A DNA stretch of 64,000 bases from Cupriavidus oxalaticus (GTDB lineage Bacteria > Pseudomonadota > Gammaproteobacteria > Burkholderiales > Burkholderiaceae): contig NZ_CP069812.1 in NCBI RefSeq assembly GCF_016894385.1, positions 310,001 through 374,000 on the forward strand, in the 5' to 3' direction. The position numbers and the translations under genes were made by a program. Within the stretch, counting starts at the first letter, position 1. Each line of letters opens with the position of its first letter. The notes under the pieces were generated by a model, which worked only from the letters and a program-made list of their open reading frames with translations, was not told the DNA's origin and made no database searches. Below, one piece after another: positions 18,608 through 28,256 of this stretch.

Positions 18608-19276
18608 TCAGACGATGTGGTTCTGCCGCATATAACGGTGCACGATCTCGATGCGCATGCCCGCATCGGGCAGCGCCATCAGCATCTGCTTGGCTTTCAG
18701 CGGCGCCGGCAGCAGTTCGCACAGCCGGTTGGCGACCCAGCTGGGATCGTCCCACAGGTAAGGCTCGTCGAACGGCATCCGGTCGGGCTGCTCTGCATGC
18801 AGCCGCGTGACGATCCGGCGCAGGGCGTCCAGGCATTCGCCAAGCAGTTCGAGCTTGCAGTCGATGATATCGGCGGGCAGTACTTGGGCACGCGCCACCA
18901 GCAGGCCATCGTCGCGGGTCTCGTGGCTGATGATCTGGAAACGCTCGCGCCCGCGGGCGCGGATCAGCAGCACGCCGAGCTGCTCCATGTTGCAGTCGAC
19001 GATTTCGGCGAGGCAGCCGACCGTTTCCGGCACGGTGGCCTTGCCGGGCCGCGCCACTTCTTCGCCGCTCTCGATCAGGCAGGCGCCGAACGGCGTGCTG
19101 TCGCGCAGGCAGTTGCGCACCATGTCGACATAGCGCGCCTCGAACACGCGCAGCGGCAGCCGGCCGCCGGGAAAGAGCACGGTGTGCAGCGGGAACAGCG
19201 GGAGGTTGTCTAGCGTCTGCGGCCCGGGGTCGGACCCGGCGGACGAGGTGGGGCGGTAAAGGTCGGTGGAAGACAT
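18608..19276 (-). CDS. Stand-alone Lon N-terminal (substrate-binding) domain protein
   Basis: A 222-residue protein consisting of the Lon substrate-binding (LAN) domain without ATPase or protease parts. Key stretches are LPLFPLHTVLFPGGRLPLRVFEARY near the N-terminus and the helical tail ending at YMRQNHIV. The family is common in proteobacteria and its function is not established; it is not expected to be a protease. It starts 109 bp after the rapZ stop on the same strand. Confidence 0.88.
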   Translation of the reverse strand: MSSTDLYRPTSSAGSDPGPQTLDNLPLFPLHTVLFPGGRLPLRVFEARYVDMVRNCLRDSTPFGACLIESGEEVARPGKATVPETVGCLAEIVDCNMEQLGVLLIRARGRERFQIISHETRDDGLLVARAQVLPADIIDCKLELLGECLDALRRIVTRLHAEQPDRMPFDEPYLWDDPSWVANRLCELLPAPLKAKQMLMALPDAGMRIEIVHRYMRQNHIV

Positions 19277-19385
19277 GCGGTGCCAGCGTGCATAAGTGGA
19301 TGCAGGGGGATGCCAGAATGCAGCAACGGCGCGCCGCCGGACCGTACGCCGCGCCGCCGATGCCCGCAGGCATGCACGCTTGGCG

Positions 19386-20273
19386 TCAGCCCGCCGGCGC
19401 GAGCTCTCGGTGTCTCACCAGCACATTACCATGCGCGCGGAAATAGTTGGCGAGCCTTTCCGCAATATAGACCGAGCGATGCTGGCCGCCGGTACAGCCG
19501 ATGGCGACGGTCAGGTAGCTGCGGTTGTCGGCGATGAAACTCGGCAGCCACTTTTCCACATAGGCGCGGATGTCCTCGGCCATCGCCAGCACCATCGGCT
19601 GCGCCTGCAGGAAATCGATCACCGGCGTGTCGCGCCCGGTCAGCGGGCGCAGCGCCAGGTCGTAATAGGGATTGGGCAGCGAGCGCACGTCGAACACCAT
19701 GTCGGCGTCGCTGGGCACACCGTGCTTGAAGCCGAAGGACTCGAACAGCAGCGTCAGGCGCTCGCTGTCGTTGCGGATCAGCTCCTTGATCCAGCTGCGC
19801 AGCGTATTGGTGCGCACATTGCTGGTGTCGATGCGGTGCGCGGCCTCGGCCAGCGGGCTCAGCAGCTCGCGCTCCATTTCGATCGCTTCCATCAGCGCGG
19901 TGTCGTTGAAGGCCGGCTCGCCGCCGGGGCTTACCACGCCACCATCGGTGCGGATCGACAGCGGATGGCGCCGGCGCGTCTCGGAGTAGCGCTGCACCAG
20001 CGCGTCCGTGCTGGCCGTCAGGAACAGCACCTCGACCTGGTGCTCGCCGGCGAGCGTGCGCACGGTATCGGGCAACTGGTCGAGCGACTCGCGGCTGCGG
20101 ATGTCGGTGGCAATGCCCAGGTGCGTATAGCCCTGGCTGGAGAGGTAGCGGGCCAGGTCCGGGATGAACTGCGCCGGCAGGTTGTCCACGCAGTAGTACC
20201 CCGCATCTTCGAGGACGTTCAGTGCGACGGACTTGCCGGAACCGGAAATGCCGGTGATGAGGATGATGCGCAT
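19386..20273 (-). CDS. rapZ: RNase adapter protein RapZ
   Basis: A 295-residue P-loop protein; in E. coli RapZ binds GlmZ sRNA and directs RNase E to it. The Walker A GISGSGKS is at residues 8-15, followed by [12 protein letters not shown] and a central [11 protein letters not shown]. The C-terminal domain has the conserved [20 protein letters not shown]. It lies in the rpoN-hpf-ptsN-hprK-rapZ cluster, separated from hprK by the PsiF-like gene. Whether beta-proteobacteria have a GlmZ target is not settled. Confidence 0.95.
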   Translation of the reverse strand: MRIILITGISGSGKSVALNVLEDAGYYCVDNLPAQFIPDLARYLSSQGYTHLGIATDIRSRESLDQLPDTVRTLAGEHQVEVLFLTASTDALVQRYSETRRRHPLSIRTDGGVVSPGGEPAFNDTALMEAIEMERELLSPLAEAAHRIDTSNVRTNTLRSWIKELIRNDSERLTLLFESFGFKHGVPSDADMVFDVRSLPNPYYDLALRPLTGRDTPVIDFLQAQPMVLAMAEDIRAYVEKWLPSFIADNRSYLTVAIGCTGGQHRSVYIAERLANYFRAHGNVLVRHRELAPAG

Positions 20274-20344
20274 AGCAACTGAAGCATAGCATCACGTGAT
20301 GGTCGCGTCATGACAGCGGGATGACTGCGGCCCCGGAAACAACG

Positions 20345-20368
20345 ATGGCGAACCTCGCGGTTCGCCAT
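20345..20368 (-). terminator. Terminator-like hairpin after the PsiF-repeat gene
   Basis: A perfect 10-bp stem (atggcgaacc / ggttcgccat) with tetraloop tcgc lies 31 bp after the stop on the minus strand, followed by cgttgtttcc. Confidence 0.65.
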
Positions 20369-20398
20369 GCCGTGGTTGGCTCGGGGGAAAGACGTGCC

Positions 20399-20725
20399 TC
20401 AGGCCGACTTCGACAGGCACTCCTTCATGTACGCCTTGTATTCGTCGCCCTTCTTGCCCTTGCCTTCCTTGCTGCAAGCGGCCATCTTTTCCTGCTGGGT
20501 CCTGGGCGTCGCGTCCGGCTTGGCCGACAGGCATTGCTTCATGAACGCCTTGCGCTCGTCCCCCTTCTTGTCGCCGGCCTGCGTATTGCAGGTCTTCATC
20601 TTTTCCTGCTGCGCGGTGGGAGCTTTGTCCTTGGCGGGCGCTGCCGGCGCCGACGCCGACTGGGCGAAGGCCACGGATGCCAGCAGCGGGGTGACCAGCG
20701 CGCACATCGCGATCAGTTTCTTCAT
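20399..20725 (-). CDS. Exported PsiF-repeat protein
   Basis: A 108-residue small protein with a signal peptide (MKKLIAMCALVTPLLASVAFA). It has two PsiF repeats, QQEKMKTCNTQAGDKKGDERKAFMKQCL and a second copy beginning QQEKMAACSKEGKGKKGDEY, each with two Cys. psiF in E. coli belongs to the phosphate-starvation regulon, but the molecular role is unknown. ATG 20725 is preceded by aaggagagcaagc on the minus strand. It lies between hprK and rapZ with its own upstream gap and a downstream hairpin, so it is probably a separate insertion in the operon. Confidence 0.88.
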   Translation of the reverse strand: MKKLIAMCALVTPLLASVAFAQSASAPAAPAKDKAPTAQQEKMKTCNTQAGDKKGDERKAFMKQCLSAKPDATPRTQQEKMAACSKEGKGKKGDEYKAYMKECLSKSA

Positions 20726-20842
20726 GCTTGCTCTCCTTGGTGTGGAAAACATCACGGCCGCACGGTGTCAGGGCTGGCGGCGGCCTTGTCATGGGCTCGA
20801 TGCCCATTACAGCACAAAACGGCAGACTGGACGCTGGCGTTG

Positions 20843-20862
20843 ACGGCGGGGGAAGCCGCCGT
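20843..20862 (-). terminator. Possible hairpin terminator after hprK
   Basis: acggcgg pairs with ccgccgt around a 6-nt loop about 40 bp after the hprK stop. The tail after it on the minus strand is not U-rich, so termination is uncertain. Confidence 0.35.
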
Positions 20863-20902
20863 TGTAAGCAATTGAAAACGCGTGCGCGGGCAACCAGCCC
20901 GC

Positions 20903-21874
20903 TCAGAGCAGGCGGCCCTGGCCGCGCGAGACCGCATCGGCCTGCATCGCGGCGCGCTGGCGGTCCATGAAGTCACGCAGCGTGTCGATGCCGCGCAGGC
21001 GCAGGATGGTATTGCGCACCGCGGCCTCGACCAGCACGGCGAGGTTGCGGCCGGCCGCCACCTGGATCTTGACCATGTGGATCGGCAGGCCCAGCACGTC
21101 GAGGTATTGCGAATCGAGCGGCAGGCGCTCGAACTCGCCGTCGTTGCGGCGCACCAGCTGCACCACCAGCTTGATCTTCATTTTCCGGCGCACCGCGGTC
21201 TCGCCGAAGATGGTCTTGATGTCGAGCAGGCCCAGGCCGCGCACTTCGAGCAGGTTCTGCAGCAGCGGCGGGCAGCGGCCCTCGATAAAGTCCGGCCCCA
21301 GGCGCACGAAGTCAACCGCGTCGTCAGCCACCAGGCCGTGGCCGCGCGAGATCAGTTCGAGGCCCAGTTCGCTCTTGCCCAGGCCCGATTCGCCCATGAT
21401 CAGCACACCCATGCCGAGGATGTCGAGGAATACCCCGTGCATGGTCACGCGCGGCGCGGAAATGCGCGACAGATACAGGCGCAGGTGGTCGATCACCGCG
21501 GCCGACGACACCGGCGTGGTGAACAGCGGCGTGGAAGAGCGCGTGCAGCGCAGCTCCAGGTCCGGCGGCGGCTCCATGCCGTCGGCCACCACCAGGAAAG
21601 GCGGCTCCAGCAGGATCAGCTCGCCCATCTGGCGCTTGCGGATATCGTCGTCCAGCCGCTGATAGTAGGTGATCTCGGGCTTGCCGAGTACCTGGATGCG
21701 GTTGGGGTGGATCAGGTTCAGGTGGCCCACCAGGTCCGCGGCGGAGGTGGCTTCGCGGGCGAATTCGACGTCGAAGGCGCGGTCCGCACCTTCCAGGCCG
21801 GCCACCCACGAGAGTTTGAGGTCGGCTGCGTTGTCGTCGAAGATGGACTGGGAGGTGACGCCGGTGAGTTCCAT
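20903..21874 (-). CDS. hprK: HPr kinase/phosphorylase
   Basis: A 323-residue enzyme that phosphorylates and dephosphorylates a serine of HPr. The N-terminal domain has [17 protein letters not shown]. The catalytic part has [10 protein letters not shown] with the conserved His, the P-loop [10 protein letters not shown] (161-170) and the signature near [16 protein letters not shown]. Length is close to the Firmicute enzymes. In proteobacteria HprK belongs to the nitrogen-type PTS and acts on HPr without sugar transport. It is 79 bp downstream of ptsN on the same strand. Confidence 0.96.
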   Translation of the reverse strand: MELTGVTSQSIFDDNAADLKLSWVAGLEGADRAFDVEFAREATSAADLVGHLNLIHPNRIQVLGKPEITYYQRLDDDIRKRQMGELILLEPPFLVVADGMEPPPDLELRCTRSSTPLFTTPVSSAAVIDHLRLYLSRISAPRVTMHGVFLDILGMGVLIMGESGLGKSELGLELISRGHGLVADDAVDFVRLGPDFIEGRCPPLLQNLLEVRGLGLLDIKTIFGETAVRRKMKIKLVVQLVRRNDGEFERLPLDSQYLDVLGLPIHMVKIQVAAGRNLAVLVEAAVRNTILRLRGIDTLRDFMDRQRAAMQADAVSRGQGRLL

Positions 21875-21953
21875 GCGGGTATGACGTGTGGGGCGGTGTG
21901 CCAGGCGCTGCGCCTGTCCGGTCTGTGCCGGCCCGTTCAGGACGATCGGTGAA

Positions 21954-22409
21954 TCAGGGATGCCATTCGGTCAGCAGCTGGTGCACGGCTTCGGAAGTGG
22001 GCAAGGTCGCCAGCCCTTCGCGCATGTCGCGGTCCGACAGCAGCTGCGCGATCTCGGACAGGATTTCCAGGTGCTGCTGCGTGGCCTGTTCCGGCACCAG
22101 CAGGAAAATCAGCAGCGACACGGGCTTGCCATCGGGCGATTCGAACGGGATCGGCTCGGCCAGGCGCATGAAGGCGGCCAGCGGCTGCTTCAGGCCCTTG
22201 ATGCGGCCATGCGGGATCGCCACGCCGGCGCCGAGTCCGGTGGAGCCCAGCGACTCGCGCGCGAACAGGTTGTCGGTCACGGTGGCGCGCGCCACGCCAT
22301 GGTTGTTCTCGAAGAGGAGCCCGGCCTGCTCGAACACACGCTTCTTGCTGGTGACGCTGACGTCGAGGGTGATGTTGCCGGGTGGCAGCAATTTGGCCAA
22401 ACGATTCAT
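21954..22409 (-). CDS. ptsN: PTS IIA-like nitrogen-regulatory protein (EIIA-Ntr)
   Basis: A 151-residue phosphoacceptor of the nitrogen PTS that influences potassium transport and other targets. The active histidine is His67 in [15 protein letters not shown]. Conserved [10 protein letters not shown] precedes it and [16 protein letters not shown] follows. It is located after hpf in the rpoN cluster, which is its standard place. The minus-strand hexamer TATAAT (22518-22513) about 100 bp upstream may be part of its promoter. Confidence 0.96.
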   Translation of the reverse strand: MNRLAKLLPPGNITLDVSVTSKKRVFEQAGLLFENNHGVARATVTDNLFARESLGSTGLGAGVAIPHGRIKGLKQPLAAFMRLAEPIPFESPDGKPVSLLIFLLVPEQATQQHLEILSEIAQLLSDRDMREGLATLPTSEAVHQLLTEWHP

Positions 22410-22512
22410 GGGCGATGCGCAGGATTTCAGTTAGCGGGCGGATCCGCCGTTCCGCGGGGCAGTGTGTGGCTCGGAGGCTGCCGGTCGCCGGCAATGCCGA
22501 GGCGTCCGGCCA

Positions 22513-22518
22513 TTATAG
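22513..22518 (-). promoter_or_regulatory. Possible -10 element for ptsN
   Basis: Minus-strand TATAAT in an otherwise GC-rich gap, about 100 bp before the ptsN start. The -35 at 16-17 bp spacing (aatcac/caatca) is poor, so this is a weak call. Confidence 0.35.
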
Positions 22519-22694
22519 AGCAGCGGCCTCCCTGTGATTGTGCAGCGCAGCGCCGCCCCGGTTGGCGTCCGCACCTTAACCGGGCGCGGGCGGGATGCGG
22601 CTCTGCATGTATGGCGCAGCATACACCCTGCCGCGGCCGTTGCGAACACTCCGTCTCAAACGGGTGACGAGCCTTTGCTCGGGCGCCACAGGCG

Positions 22695-22720
22695 CAAAAA
22701 AGCCGCGCTATGCGCGGCTT
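22695..22720 (-). terminator. Factor-independent terminator of hpf
   Basis: On the minus strand the stem aagccgcgc / gcgcggctt with a 3-nt loop runs into a U tract (tttttt then gcgcc). It is 50 bp after the hpf stop. Confidence 0.9.
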
Positions 22721-22770
22721 GCCTTGTTCAGTCTTGATTCAGCGGCCCTCTGCGGGGCCACCGGGCACGC

Positions 22771-23121
22771 TCATTGCTGCATCTGCGCTGCGGCCATCTG
22801 GTACTTGACCGCTTCGCGGTCGTGGCCTTGCACGCGGTCCTTGTAGCGCAGTACCTGACGGTCCAGCTTGTCGACTAGTGCGTCGATCGCCGCATACAGG
22901 TCTTCATGATGCGCTTCAACGAAGATGTCCTTGCCCCTGAGATGTAGATTGATTTCCGCATATTGCCGCCTGTCCTTTTCCTTGTGATTGTCGACAGAGA
23001 GCAGCACGCTAACGCCAATGACCTGATCGAAATGCCTGACGATTCGCTCCAGCTTCGTTTCCACGTACTCACGCAACGGCGGCGTGATGTCAAGGTGGTG
23101 TCCACTGATCTTGAAGTTCAT
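22771..23121 (-). CDS. hpf: Ribosome hibernation-promoting factor
   Basis: A 116-residue protein of the short HPF / sigma-54-modulation family that binds idle 30S subunits and promotes 100S dimers. The start [27 protein letters not shown] is characteristic, followed by [33 protein letters not shown] and the [22 protein letters not shown] helix. There is a strong aaggag site before ATG 23121. It lies 48 bp downstream of rpoN, its usual partner. Confidence 0.96.
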   Translation of the reverse strand: MNFKISGHHLDITPPLREYVETKLERIVRHFDQVIGVSVLLSVDNHKEKDRRQYAEINLHLRGKDIFVEAHHEDLYAAIDALVDKLDRQVLRYKDRVQGHDREAVKYQMAAAQMQQ

Positions 23122-23169
23122 AGCGCTTCTCCTTCTGAAAGAGCCTCACCAGGCAGGCGGTGGGCTCGG

Positions 23170-24648
23170 CTACAAAGACTTGCGGAGATTCACTGCGGGG
23201 ATCTTCAGGGCTTCGCGATATTTGGCAACGGTGCGACGTGCGACAACGAAGCCTTGCTCACCCAGCAGTTCGGCGATGCGACTGTCGGAAAGGGGATTCC
23301 TCGGGTCTTCGGCTCCTATCAGTTGCTTGATCAAGGCGCGGATGGCCGTTGATGAAGCCGCGCCACCGGTTTCGGTGGACACGTGGCTGCCGAAGAAGTA
23401 CTTCAGTTCGAAAGTACCCATCGGCGTTGCCATGTATTTATTGGTCGTCACCCGGGAGATGGTTGACTCGTGTAATCCCAGTGTATCGGCAATCTCCCGC
23501 AAAACCAAGGGGCGCATGGCGATTTCGCCGTGCGTGAAAAAGTTCTTTTGACGCTCGACAATGGCCTGTGAGACACGCAGGATCGTGTCGAACCTTTGCT
23601 GGATATTCTTGATCAGCCAGCGTGCTTCCTGCAGTTTCTGCTGCAGGCCCGCGGTACCCGACTCGCCTTTCGCGCCGCGCAGGATCTGCGCGTACATGTC
23701 GTTGATGCGCAGCCTCGGCATCACATCCGGATTGAGCTGCGCGATCCAGCCGCTGCCGCTCTTGCGCACGAACACATCGGGCACCACAAAGTCGGCTTCG
23801 GGGCGGCTGTAGGCGTGGCCCGGATAGGGCGCCAGCGAGCGGATCAGTTCGTGAGCGGCCTTGAGTGCAGGCTCGTCTACCTGCAGGGCTTTTTTCAGGC
23901 GCGTGTAGTCGCGCACCGCCAGCAGCTCGAGGTGGTTGTGCACGATGTTCAGCGCCAGTTCGCGCTGCGGGTGCTGCAGCCGGCGCAATTGCAGGCCCAG
24001 GCACTCGGCCGCGTTGCGCGCGCCCACGCCCGGCGGGTCGAAGCTTTGCAGCAGCGTTAGCATCGCCTGCAATTCCTCGATCTCGAACTCGAGTTCTTCC
24101 GGCAGTTCGGCGCAGATCTCTTCGAGCGTTGCACCGAGGTAGCCGTCGTCGTCGAGCGATTCGATCAGGAAGATGGCCAGGCCCTTGTCGCGCACCGAGA
24201 TCTTCAGCGGCGTGAGCTGTTCCATCAGGTATTCGCGCAGCGTGGGCTCGGCTTCGCGCAGCTGCATCGGCGTCTTCTCGTCTTCGTCGCCTTGCGGGCG
24301 GCGCGCGAAGTCGTCCAGGCTCCAGTCGCCGCCATAGTCTTCGCCGCCATTGCTGTCGCCGTAGCTGTCGTCGTCGGCCGCGCCATCGCTGCGTGCCTCG
24401 CCGTTGCCTTGCGGTTCGGCGGGTGCCGGCGCCGGCGCGCTCTGCACGTTGACCGAACCATCGGCGGCCACGCGCAGCGGGCTTTCGATCCAGTCGTTCT
24501 CGCGTTCGAGCAGGGGGTTTTCCGTGAGCGCCTGTTCGACTTCCTGCTGCAATTCCAGCGTTGAAAGCTGCAACAGCCTGATCGACTGCTGCAGTTGCGG
24601 TGTCAGTGCCAGGTGCTGGGAGAGGCGGAGCTGTAGCGACGGTTTCAT
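23170..24648 (-). CDS. rpoN: RNA polymerase sigma-54 factor
   Basis: A 492-residue sigma factor for enhancer-dependent promoters (nitrogen, flagella and others). Region I is Gln/Leu-rich ([21 protein letters not shown]). An acidic region II (~60-110) contains a Gly/Asp/Ser stretch. The DNA-binding part has the HTH-like [22 protein letters not shown], and the RpoN box [12 protein letters not shown] is complete close to the C-terminus. It follows lptB on the same strand after 155 bp, the conserved order lptA-lptB-rpoN. Confidence 0.97.
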   Translation of the reverse strand: MKPSLQLRLSQHLALTPQLQQSIRLLQLSTLELQQEVEQALTENPLLERENDWIESPLRVAADGSVNVQSAPAPAPAEPQGNGEARSDGAADDDSYGDSNGGEDYGGDWSLDDFARRPQGDEDEKTPMQLREAEPTLREYLMEQLTPLKISVRDKGLAIFLIESLDDDGYLGATLEEICAELPEELEFEIEELQAMLTLLQSFDPPGVGARNAAECLGLQLRRLQHPQRELALNIVHNHLELLAVRDYTRLKKALQVDEPALKAAHELIRSLAPYPGHAYSRPEADFVVPDVFVRKSGSGWIAQLNPDVMPRLRINDMYAQILRGAKGESGTAGLQQKLQEARWLIKNIQQRFDTILRVSQAIVERQKNFFTHGEIAMRPLVLREIADTLGLHESTISRVTTNKYMATPMGTFELKYFFGSHVSTETGGAASSTAIRALIKQLIGAEDPRNPLSDSRIAELLGEQGFVVARRTVAKYREALKIPAVNLRKSL

Positions 24649-24803
24649 GCGACCTATTTTATGCGCATCTTTCCGTCGTTGGAACGGAAATTGCTATCGA
24701 TGTCGCGGCTTGATCGACGCCGGCAGTGGGCTGGCCCATATCGAGATCATGGGGCCGAAAGCGGGGAGAATCAATGGCCTGCCGCTGCGGGCAGGCGGGT
24801 ACA

Positions 24804-25604
24804 TCACATGCGGAAGTTTTCGCCCAGGTAGACGCGCCGCACCGATTCGTTGGCGATGATCTCTTCGGGCTGCCCGGCGGCCAGCACGGTGCCTTCGCTG
24901 ATGATGTACGCGTGGTCGCAGATGCCAAGCGTTTCGCGCACGTTGTGGTCGGTGATCAGCACGCCGATGTTGCGCGCCTTCAGGAAGCTGACGATGCGCT
25001 GGATCTCGCCCACTGCGATCGGGTCCACGCCGGCGAACGGTTCATCCAGCAGGATGAAGCGCGGCGACGAGGCCAGCGCGCGCGCGATTTCCACGCGGCG
25101 GCGTTCGCCGCCGGACAGCGACAGCGCGGGGTTGTTGCGCAGGTGCGCAATCTGCAGGTCGTCGAGCAGCGCGTCGAGCCTGCGGTCGATCTCGGCCTTG
25201 GCCAGCGGTTTGCCGTTTTCCACCTGCAGCTCCAGCACGGCGCGGATGTTTTCCTCGACGTTGAGCTTGCGGAAGACCGATGCTTCCTGCGGCAGGTAGG
25301 ACAGGCCCATGCGCGCGCGCTCGTGGATCGGCAGGCCGCTGATGTGGTCGCCGTCGAGCACGATATCGCCCTCGTCCAGGTTCACCAGCCCCACGATCAT
25401 GTAGAACGAGGTGGTCTTGCCCGCGCCGTTGGGGCCGAGCAGGCCGACCACTTCGCCGCTCTTTACGTCCAGCGAGACATCCTTGACCACGGTGCGCGAG
25501 CCGTAGCGCTTCTTCAGGTGGCGCACGACCAGCGTGCTGCCGCCTTCGAGGACGGCCGTGGCTTGGACGGAGGGCTTTTCGGCGATGGTGGCGGTATCGG
25601 TCAT
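24804..25604 (-). CDS. lptB: LPS export ABC transporter ATP-binding protein LptB
   Basis: A 266-residue ATPase that powers LPS extraction from the inner membrane with LptFG. Walker A is GPNGAGKTT, the signature is LSGGERRRVEIARAL, Walker B is FILLDEPFAGVDP, and the H-loop is in LITDHNV. ATG 25604 was preferred to an adjacent GTG (25610). The N-terminus is some 20 residues longer than in E. coli. It is 54 bp after lptA. Confidence 0.96.
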   Translation of the reverse strand: MTDTATIAEKPSVQATAVLEGGSTLVVRHLKKRYGSRTVVKDVSLDVKSGEVVGLLGPNGAGKTTSFYMIVGLVNLDEGDIVLDGDHISGLPIHERARMGLSYLPQEASVFRKLNVEENIRAVLELQVENGKPLAKAEIDRRLDALLDDLQIAHLRNNPALSLSGGERRRVEIARALASSPRFILLDEPFAGVDPIAVGEIQRIVSFLKARNIGVLITDHNVRETLGICDHAYIISEGTVLAAGQPEEIIANESVRRVYLGENFRM

Positions 25605-25658
25605 TGGCACAGTCTGGCGTTCAGCGTTTCAGGCGAGGCAGCGAGCCCCCGCCCGGCG

Positions 25659-26306
25659 TCAGGGTTTGTTGGCGGGCGCGGGCGCCGGCTTCAGGTCCAG
25701 CGGCGAGCCGCTGGCCGAACCCTGCGCATTCGGGTCCTGCCGCGGCGACAGCACCGCGCGCACGCGGCCCGACGGATTGGCGGCCGAGGTGTTGTCGCCG
25801 CCGCCGGCAGCCGTGTAGAACTCCTTGCGGCTGTCGTAGGTCAGCACCGCGCCGCGGATCTCGTCGAGCATCTTGGCGCCCTGCAGGCGCGCCATGCGCG
25901 CATGGCCGATCAGCTTGGACAGCTCCTGCTTGCCGTCGTATTCGATGCGGTCGCCCCAGCCGTCGATGTACTCGTCGACGCCTTCGCGCTTCTGGCGGAT
26001 ATAGGCCTGCTTGCCCGGCTTGGAGGTGGCCACCGCGAACTGGTAGCCCTCGGGGTCGGTGCGCAGTTCGGCCGCATCCGACTTCAGGATCATCGTGCCC
26101 TTGGTCAGCACCACGTTGCCGGTCAGCGTATAGATCTGCTTGACGTCGTCGTAGCTGGCGTTGTCGGCCTCCAGCACCATCGGCTTGTCGCGGTCCGCGC
26201 GCTCGGCCAGCGCGGGCTGGGCCAGCAGCAGGCCGAAGGCCATGGCCGCGGCGAGCAGGGCCGGGGCGGCGTGTCGACGGGACGAAGTCGTCAGGGAAGC
26301 AGTCAT
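25659..26306 (-). CDS. lptA: LPS transport periplasmic protein LptA
   Basis: A 215-residue periplasmic bridge protein of LPS transport. A signal peptide (PALLAAAMAFGLLLAQPALA) is followed by the OstA/LptA beta-jellyroll with MVLEADNASYDDVKQIYTLTGNV and KGTMILKSDAAEL, and YIDGWGDRIEYDGKQEL further on. The tail is low-complexity Pro/Ala. It lies between lptC and lptB, as expected. Confidence 0.94.
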   Translation of the reverse strand: MTASLTTSSRRHAAPALLAAAMAFGLLLAQPALAERADRDKPMVLEADNASYDDVKQIYTLTGNVVLTKGTMILKSDAAELRTDPEGYQFAVATSKPGKQAYIRQKREGVDEYIDGWGDRIEYDGKQELSKLIGHARMARLQGAKMLDEIRGAVLTYDSRKEFYTAAGGGDNTSAANPSGRVRAVLSPRQDPNAQGSASGSPLDLKPAPAPANKP

Positions 26307-26426
26307 GTTGGCAGCAGTGGCTAGAGGGCGTGGTGGTGCGGGTTATGCAGATCGGGCGGGTCGTGCGGGACGGGCAGGGCGCGCGGCGGCATGGCCGTTG
26401 CCGGCCGGGCGGCCGCGCGGACCGGG

Positions 26427-27056
26427 TCAGGGCCCCGGCGTACGGCCAGGGGATGGCCCGGTGACGATGGTGCCGCGAACGTTGCCGAGCAATTGTACTT
26501 CGCGGGTGACGTTGTTGAAGATCAGCCCGTTCGCGGTCATCACCGAGGGGCCGCGCGTCAGCTTCACCGGCTTGTCGGTCTTGACGATGTCGTCGTTGAC
26601 CAGCAGCTGGAAATAGCTCGACGCGGCGGTCAGCTGCGGATCCTTGGACGGGTCGGCGCCTTGCTGGCGCAGGATATGACCGTTGCCGTACAGGTCGATC
26701 ACAGAGCCTTCCGCATTCATGCGGCCCAGGTCGGCGCGTGCCGTCACCGGCGGCCTGTCCGGTTCGTAGGCGCGCAGTGCGGGGCGCGTGACCTCGTAGG
26801 TCTGGTCGTCCTCGAAGTGGACCATGCGCTCGCCCGTGAAGCGGATCTTGGTGCTGCCGTCCTGCGCCAGTTCCGTGGCCGAGAAGCGGTCCATGAAATA
26901 GTCCGGCTCGTGCTTCTTGGCCGCCTGCGTGTCCTGGCTTTCCCTGGGCGAGTTGATCTGCACCAGCCAGAAGGTGCTGCCGGCGACGATGGCCATCAGC
27001 AGCAGCGGCAGCAGCCGCATGACGATGCCACTGAGGGAGGCGATGAGTGCCTGCAT
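26427..27056 (-). CDS. lptC: LPS export protein LptC
   Basis: A 209-residue bitopic protein that takes LPS from LptBFG to LptA. One N-terminal membrane helix (IVMRLLPLLLMAIVAGSTFWLV) is followed by a periplasmic domain with PDYFMDRFSATEL, GERMVHFEDDQTYEVTRP and PVTARADLGRMN. The C-terminus is Pro/Gly-rich. It is located 43 bp after kdsD on the same strand. Confidence 0.93.
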   Translation of the reverse strand: MQALIASLSGIVMRLLPLLLMAIVAGSTFWLVQINSPRESQDTQAAKKHEPDYFMDRFSATELAQDGSTKIRFTGERMVHFEDDQTYEVTRPALRAYEPDRPPVTARADLGRMNAEGSVIDLYGNGHILRQQGADPSKDPQLTAASSYFQLLVNDDIVKTDKPVKLTRGPSVMTANGLIFNNVTREVQLLGNVRGTIVTGPSPGRTPGP

Positions 27057-27099
27057 GGTGTGCTTGTCGGTGTGCTTGTCGGTGCTTCTCGCGCCCCGT

Positions 27100-28083
27100 T
27101 CAGATAACCTTGGCGCGGGTCAGGTCGTGGATATGCAGCGCGCCGGCCAGGCGGCCGTCGTCGTCGACCACCAGCAACTGGTTGATGCGGTTGGCTTCCA
27201 TGACCTGCACCGCCTCGACGGCGAGCTGGTTCTGGTTGACCACATGCGGGTTGCGGTGCATGACCTCGCCGATGGGAACGGTCTTCCAGTCGCGCGGGGT
27301 TTCCAGCAGGCGGCGCAGGTCGCCGTCGGTGAAGACGCCGATGGCATGGCCGTCGGGATCGACCACCGCGGTCATGGCCATGCCCTTGCGCGTGATTTCC
27401 ATCAGCGCCTGGGCCAGCGGGGTGTTCTCGCGGACACTGGGGACTGCATTGCCGGTGCGCATGACGTCGTGCACATGGGTCAGCAGCTTGCGGCCGAGTG
27501 CGCCGCCCGGGTGCGAGCGGGCGAAGTCTTCCTCGCCGAAGCCGCGCGCGTCCAGCACCGCCACCGCCAGCGCATCGCCCAGCGCCAGCGCGGCGGTGGT
27601 GCTGGCCGTCGGTGCCAGGTTGAGCGGGCAGGCTTCCTTTTCCACGCCCGCGTCCAGGTGCGCGTCGGCCAGCTTGGCGAGGTTCGACTCAGGATTGCCG
27701 GTGACCGAGATCAGCCGCGCGCCGATGCGCTTGACGATCGGGATGATCGACAGCAGCTCGCCGGTCTCGCCGGAATTGGAGAAGGCGATCAGCACGTCGT
27801 CGCGCGTGACCATGCCCAGGTCGCCGTGGCTGGCCTCGGCCGGATGCACGAAGAACGCCGGGGTGCCGGTGGAGGCCAGCGTGGCCGCCACCTTGCGCCC
27901 GATATGGCCGGACTTGCCGATGCCGGAGACCACCACGCGCCCGCTGCATTGCAGGATCATCTGCACGGCGCGGGCAAAGTCGTCGGTCAGGCGGCCGGAA
28001 AGTGCGGAAACCGCATCGGCTTCGGTCTGGAGTGTGTCGCGGGCGAGCCGGAGTGCTCGATCCGCATCGAAATTGGCTATCAT
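27100..28083 (-). CDS. kdsD: Arabinose-5-phosphate isomerase (KdsD/KpsF type)
   Basis: A 327-residue enzyme that converts ribulose 5-phosphate to arabinose 5-phosphate, the first step to Kdo for LPS. The SIS domain (residues ~40-180) has VVVSGIGKSGHIGRKVAATL and HPAEASHGDLGM, with SNSGETGELL. Two CBS domains follow (MRTGNAVPSVREN; MHRNPHVVNQ). ATG 28083 gives the standard length; the frame continues upstream through a tandem repeat without a stop, but that part is not family-like. It heads the lptC-lptA-lptB-rpoN gene series. Confidence 0.95.
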   Translation of the reverse strand: MIANFDADRALRLARDTLQTEADAVSALSGRLTDDFARAVQMILQCSGRVVVSGIGKSGHIGRKVAATLASTGTPAFFVHPAEASHGDLGMVTRDDVLIAFSNSGETGELLSIIPIVKRIGARLISVTGNPESNLAKLADAHLDAGVEKEACPLNLAPTASTTAALALGDALAVAVLDARGFGEEDFARSHPGGALGRKLLTHVHDVMRTGNAVPSVRENTPLAQALMEITRKGMAMTAVVDPDGHAIGVFTDGDLRRLLETPRDWKTVPIGEVMHRNPHVVNQNQLAVEAVQVMEANRINQLLVVDDDGRLAGALHIHDLTRAKVI

Positions 28084-28206
28084 GGCGTCGAAGTATACCA
28101 ACGAATGCGCTGGCGTCCGGGGCCGCCTCCAACTGCCCACGCGCCTGCCGCACTCACCGCGCCTGCCACGTTTCCCGGTCTGGTGCCCGTGCCGGGTCGG
28201 GCGCGC

Positions 28207-28254
28207 ACCAGACCGCTCACCAGACCGCTCACCAGGCCGCTCACCCGACCATCC
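28207..28254. repeat. 12-bp tandem repeat in the kdsD / antiporter divergent gap
   Basis: accagaccgctc occurs twice exactly (28207, 28219), once with one change (28231) and once as a diverged partial unit (28243). It ends 2 bp before the antiporter start codon. Confidence 0.9.
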
Positions 28255-28256
28255 TG

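Larger units (their letters stand above)
22410..22770. other. Gap between hpf and ptsN (361 bp)
   Basis: No credible gene is seen. The gap holds the hpf terminator at its hpf-proximal end and a perfect TATAAT on the minus strand (22518-22513) with no convincing -35. This suggests that ptsN starts a new transcript. Confidence 0.6.

Noticed and set aside
14734-18666. Very long minus-strand open frame (1310 codons) opposite mutM, the dynamin-like gene and mutY
   Set aside because: It is antisense to three well-supported genes, is His/Arg/Gln-rich without domains, and is the usual shadow of high-GC codon bias. The same holds for the long plus-strand frame opposite the PhoX gene (5730-7574) and that opposite uvrA (35988-38891).
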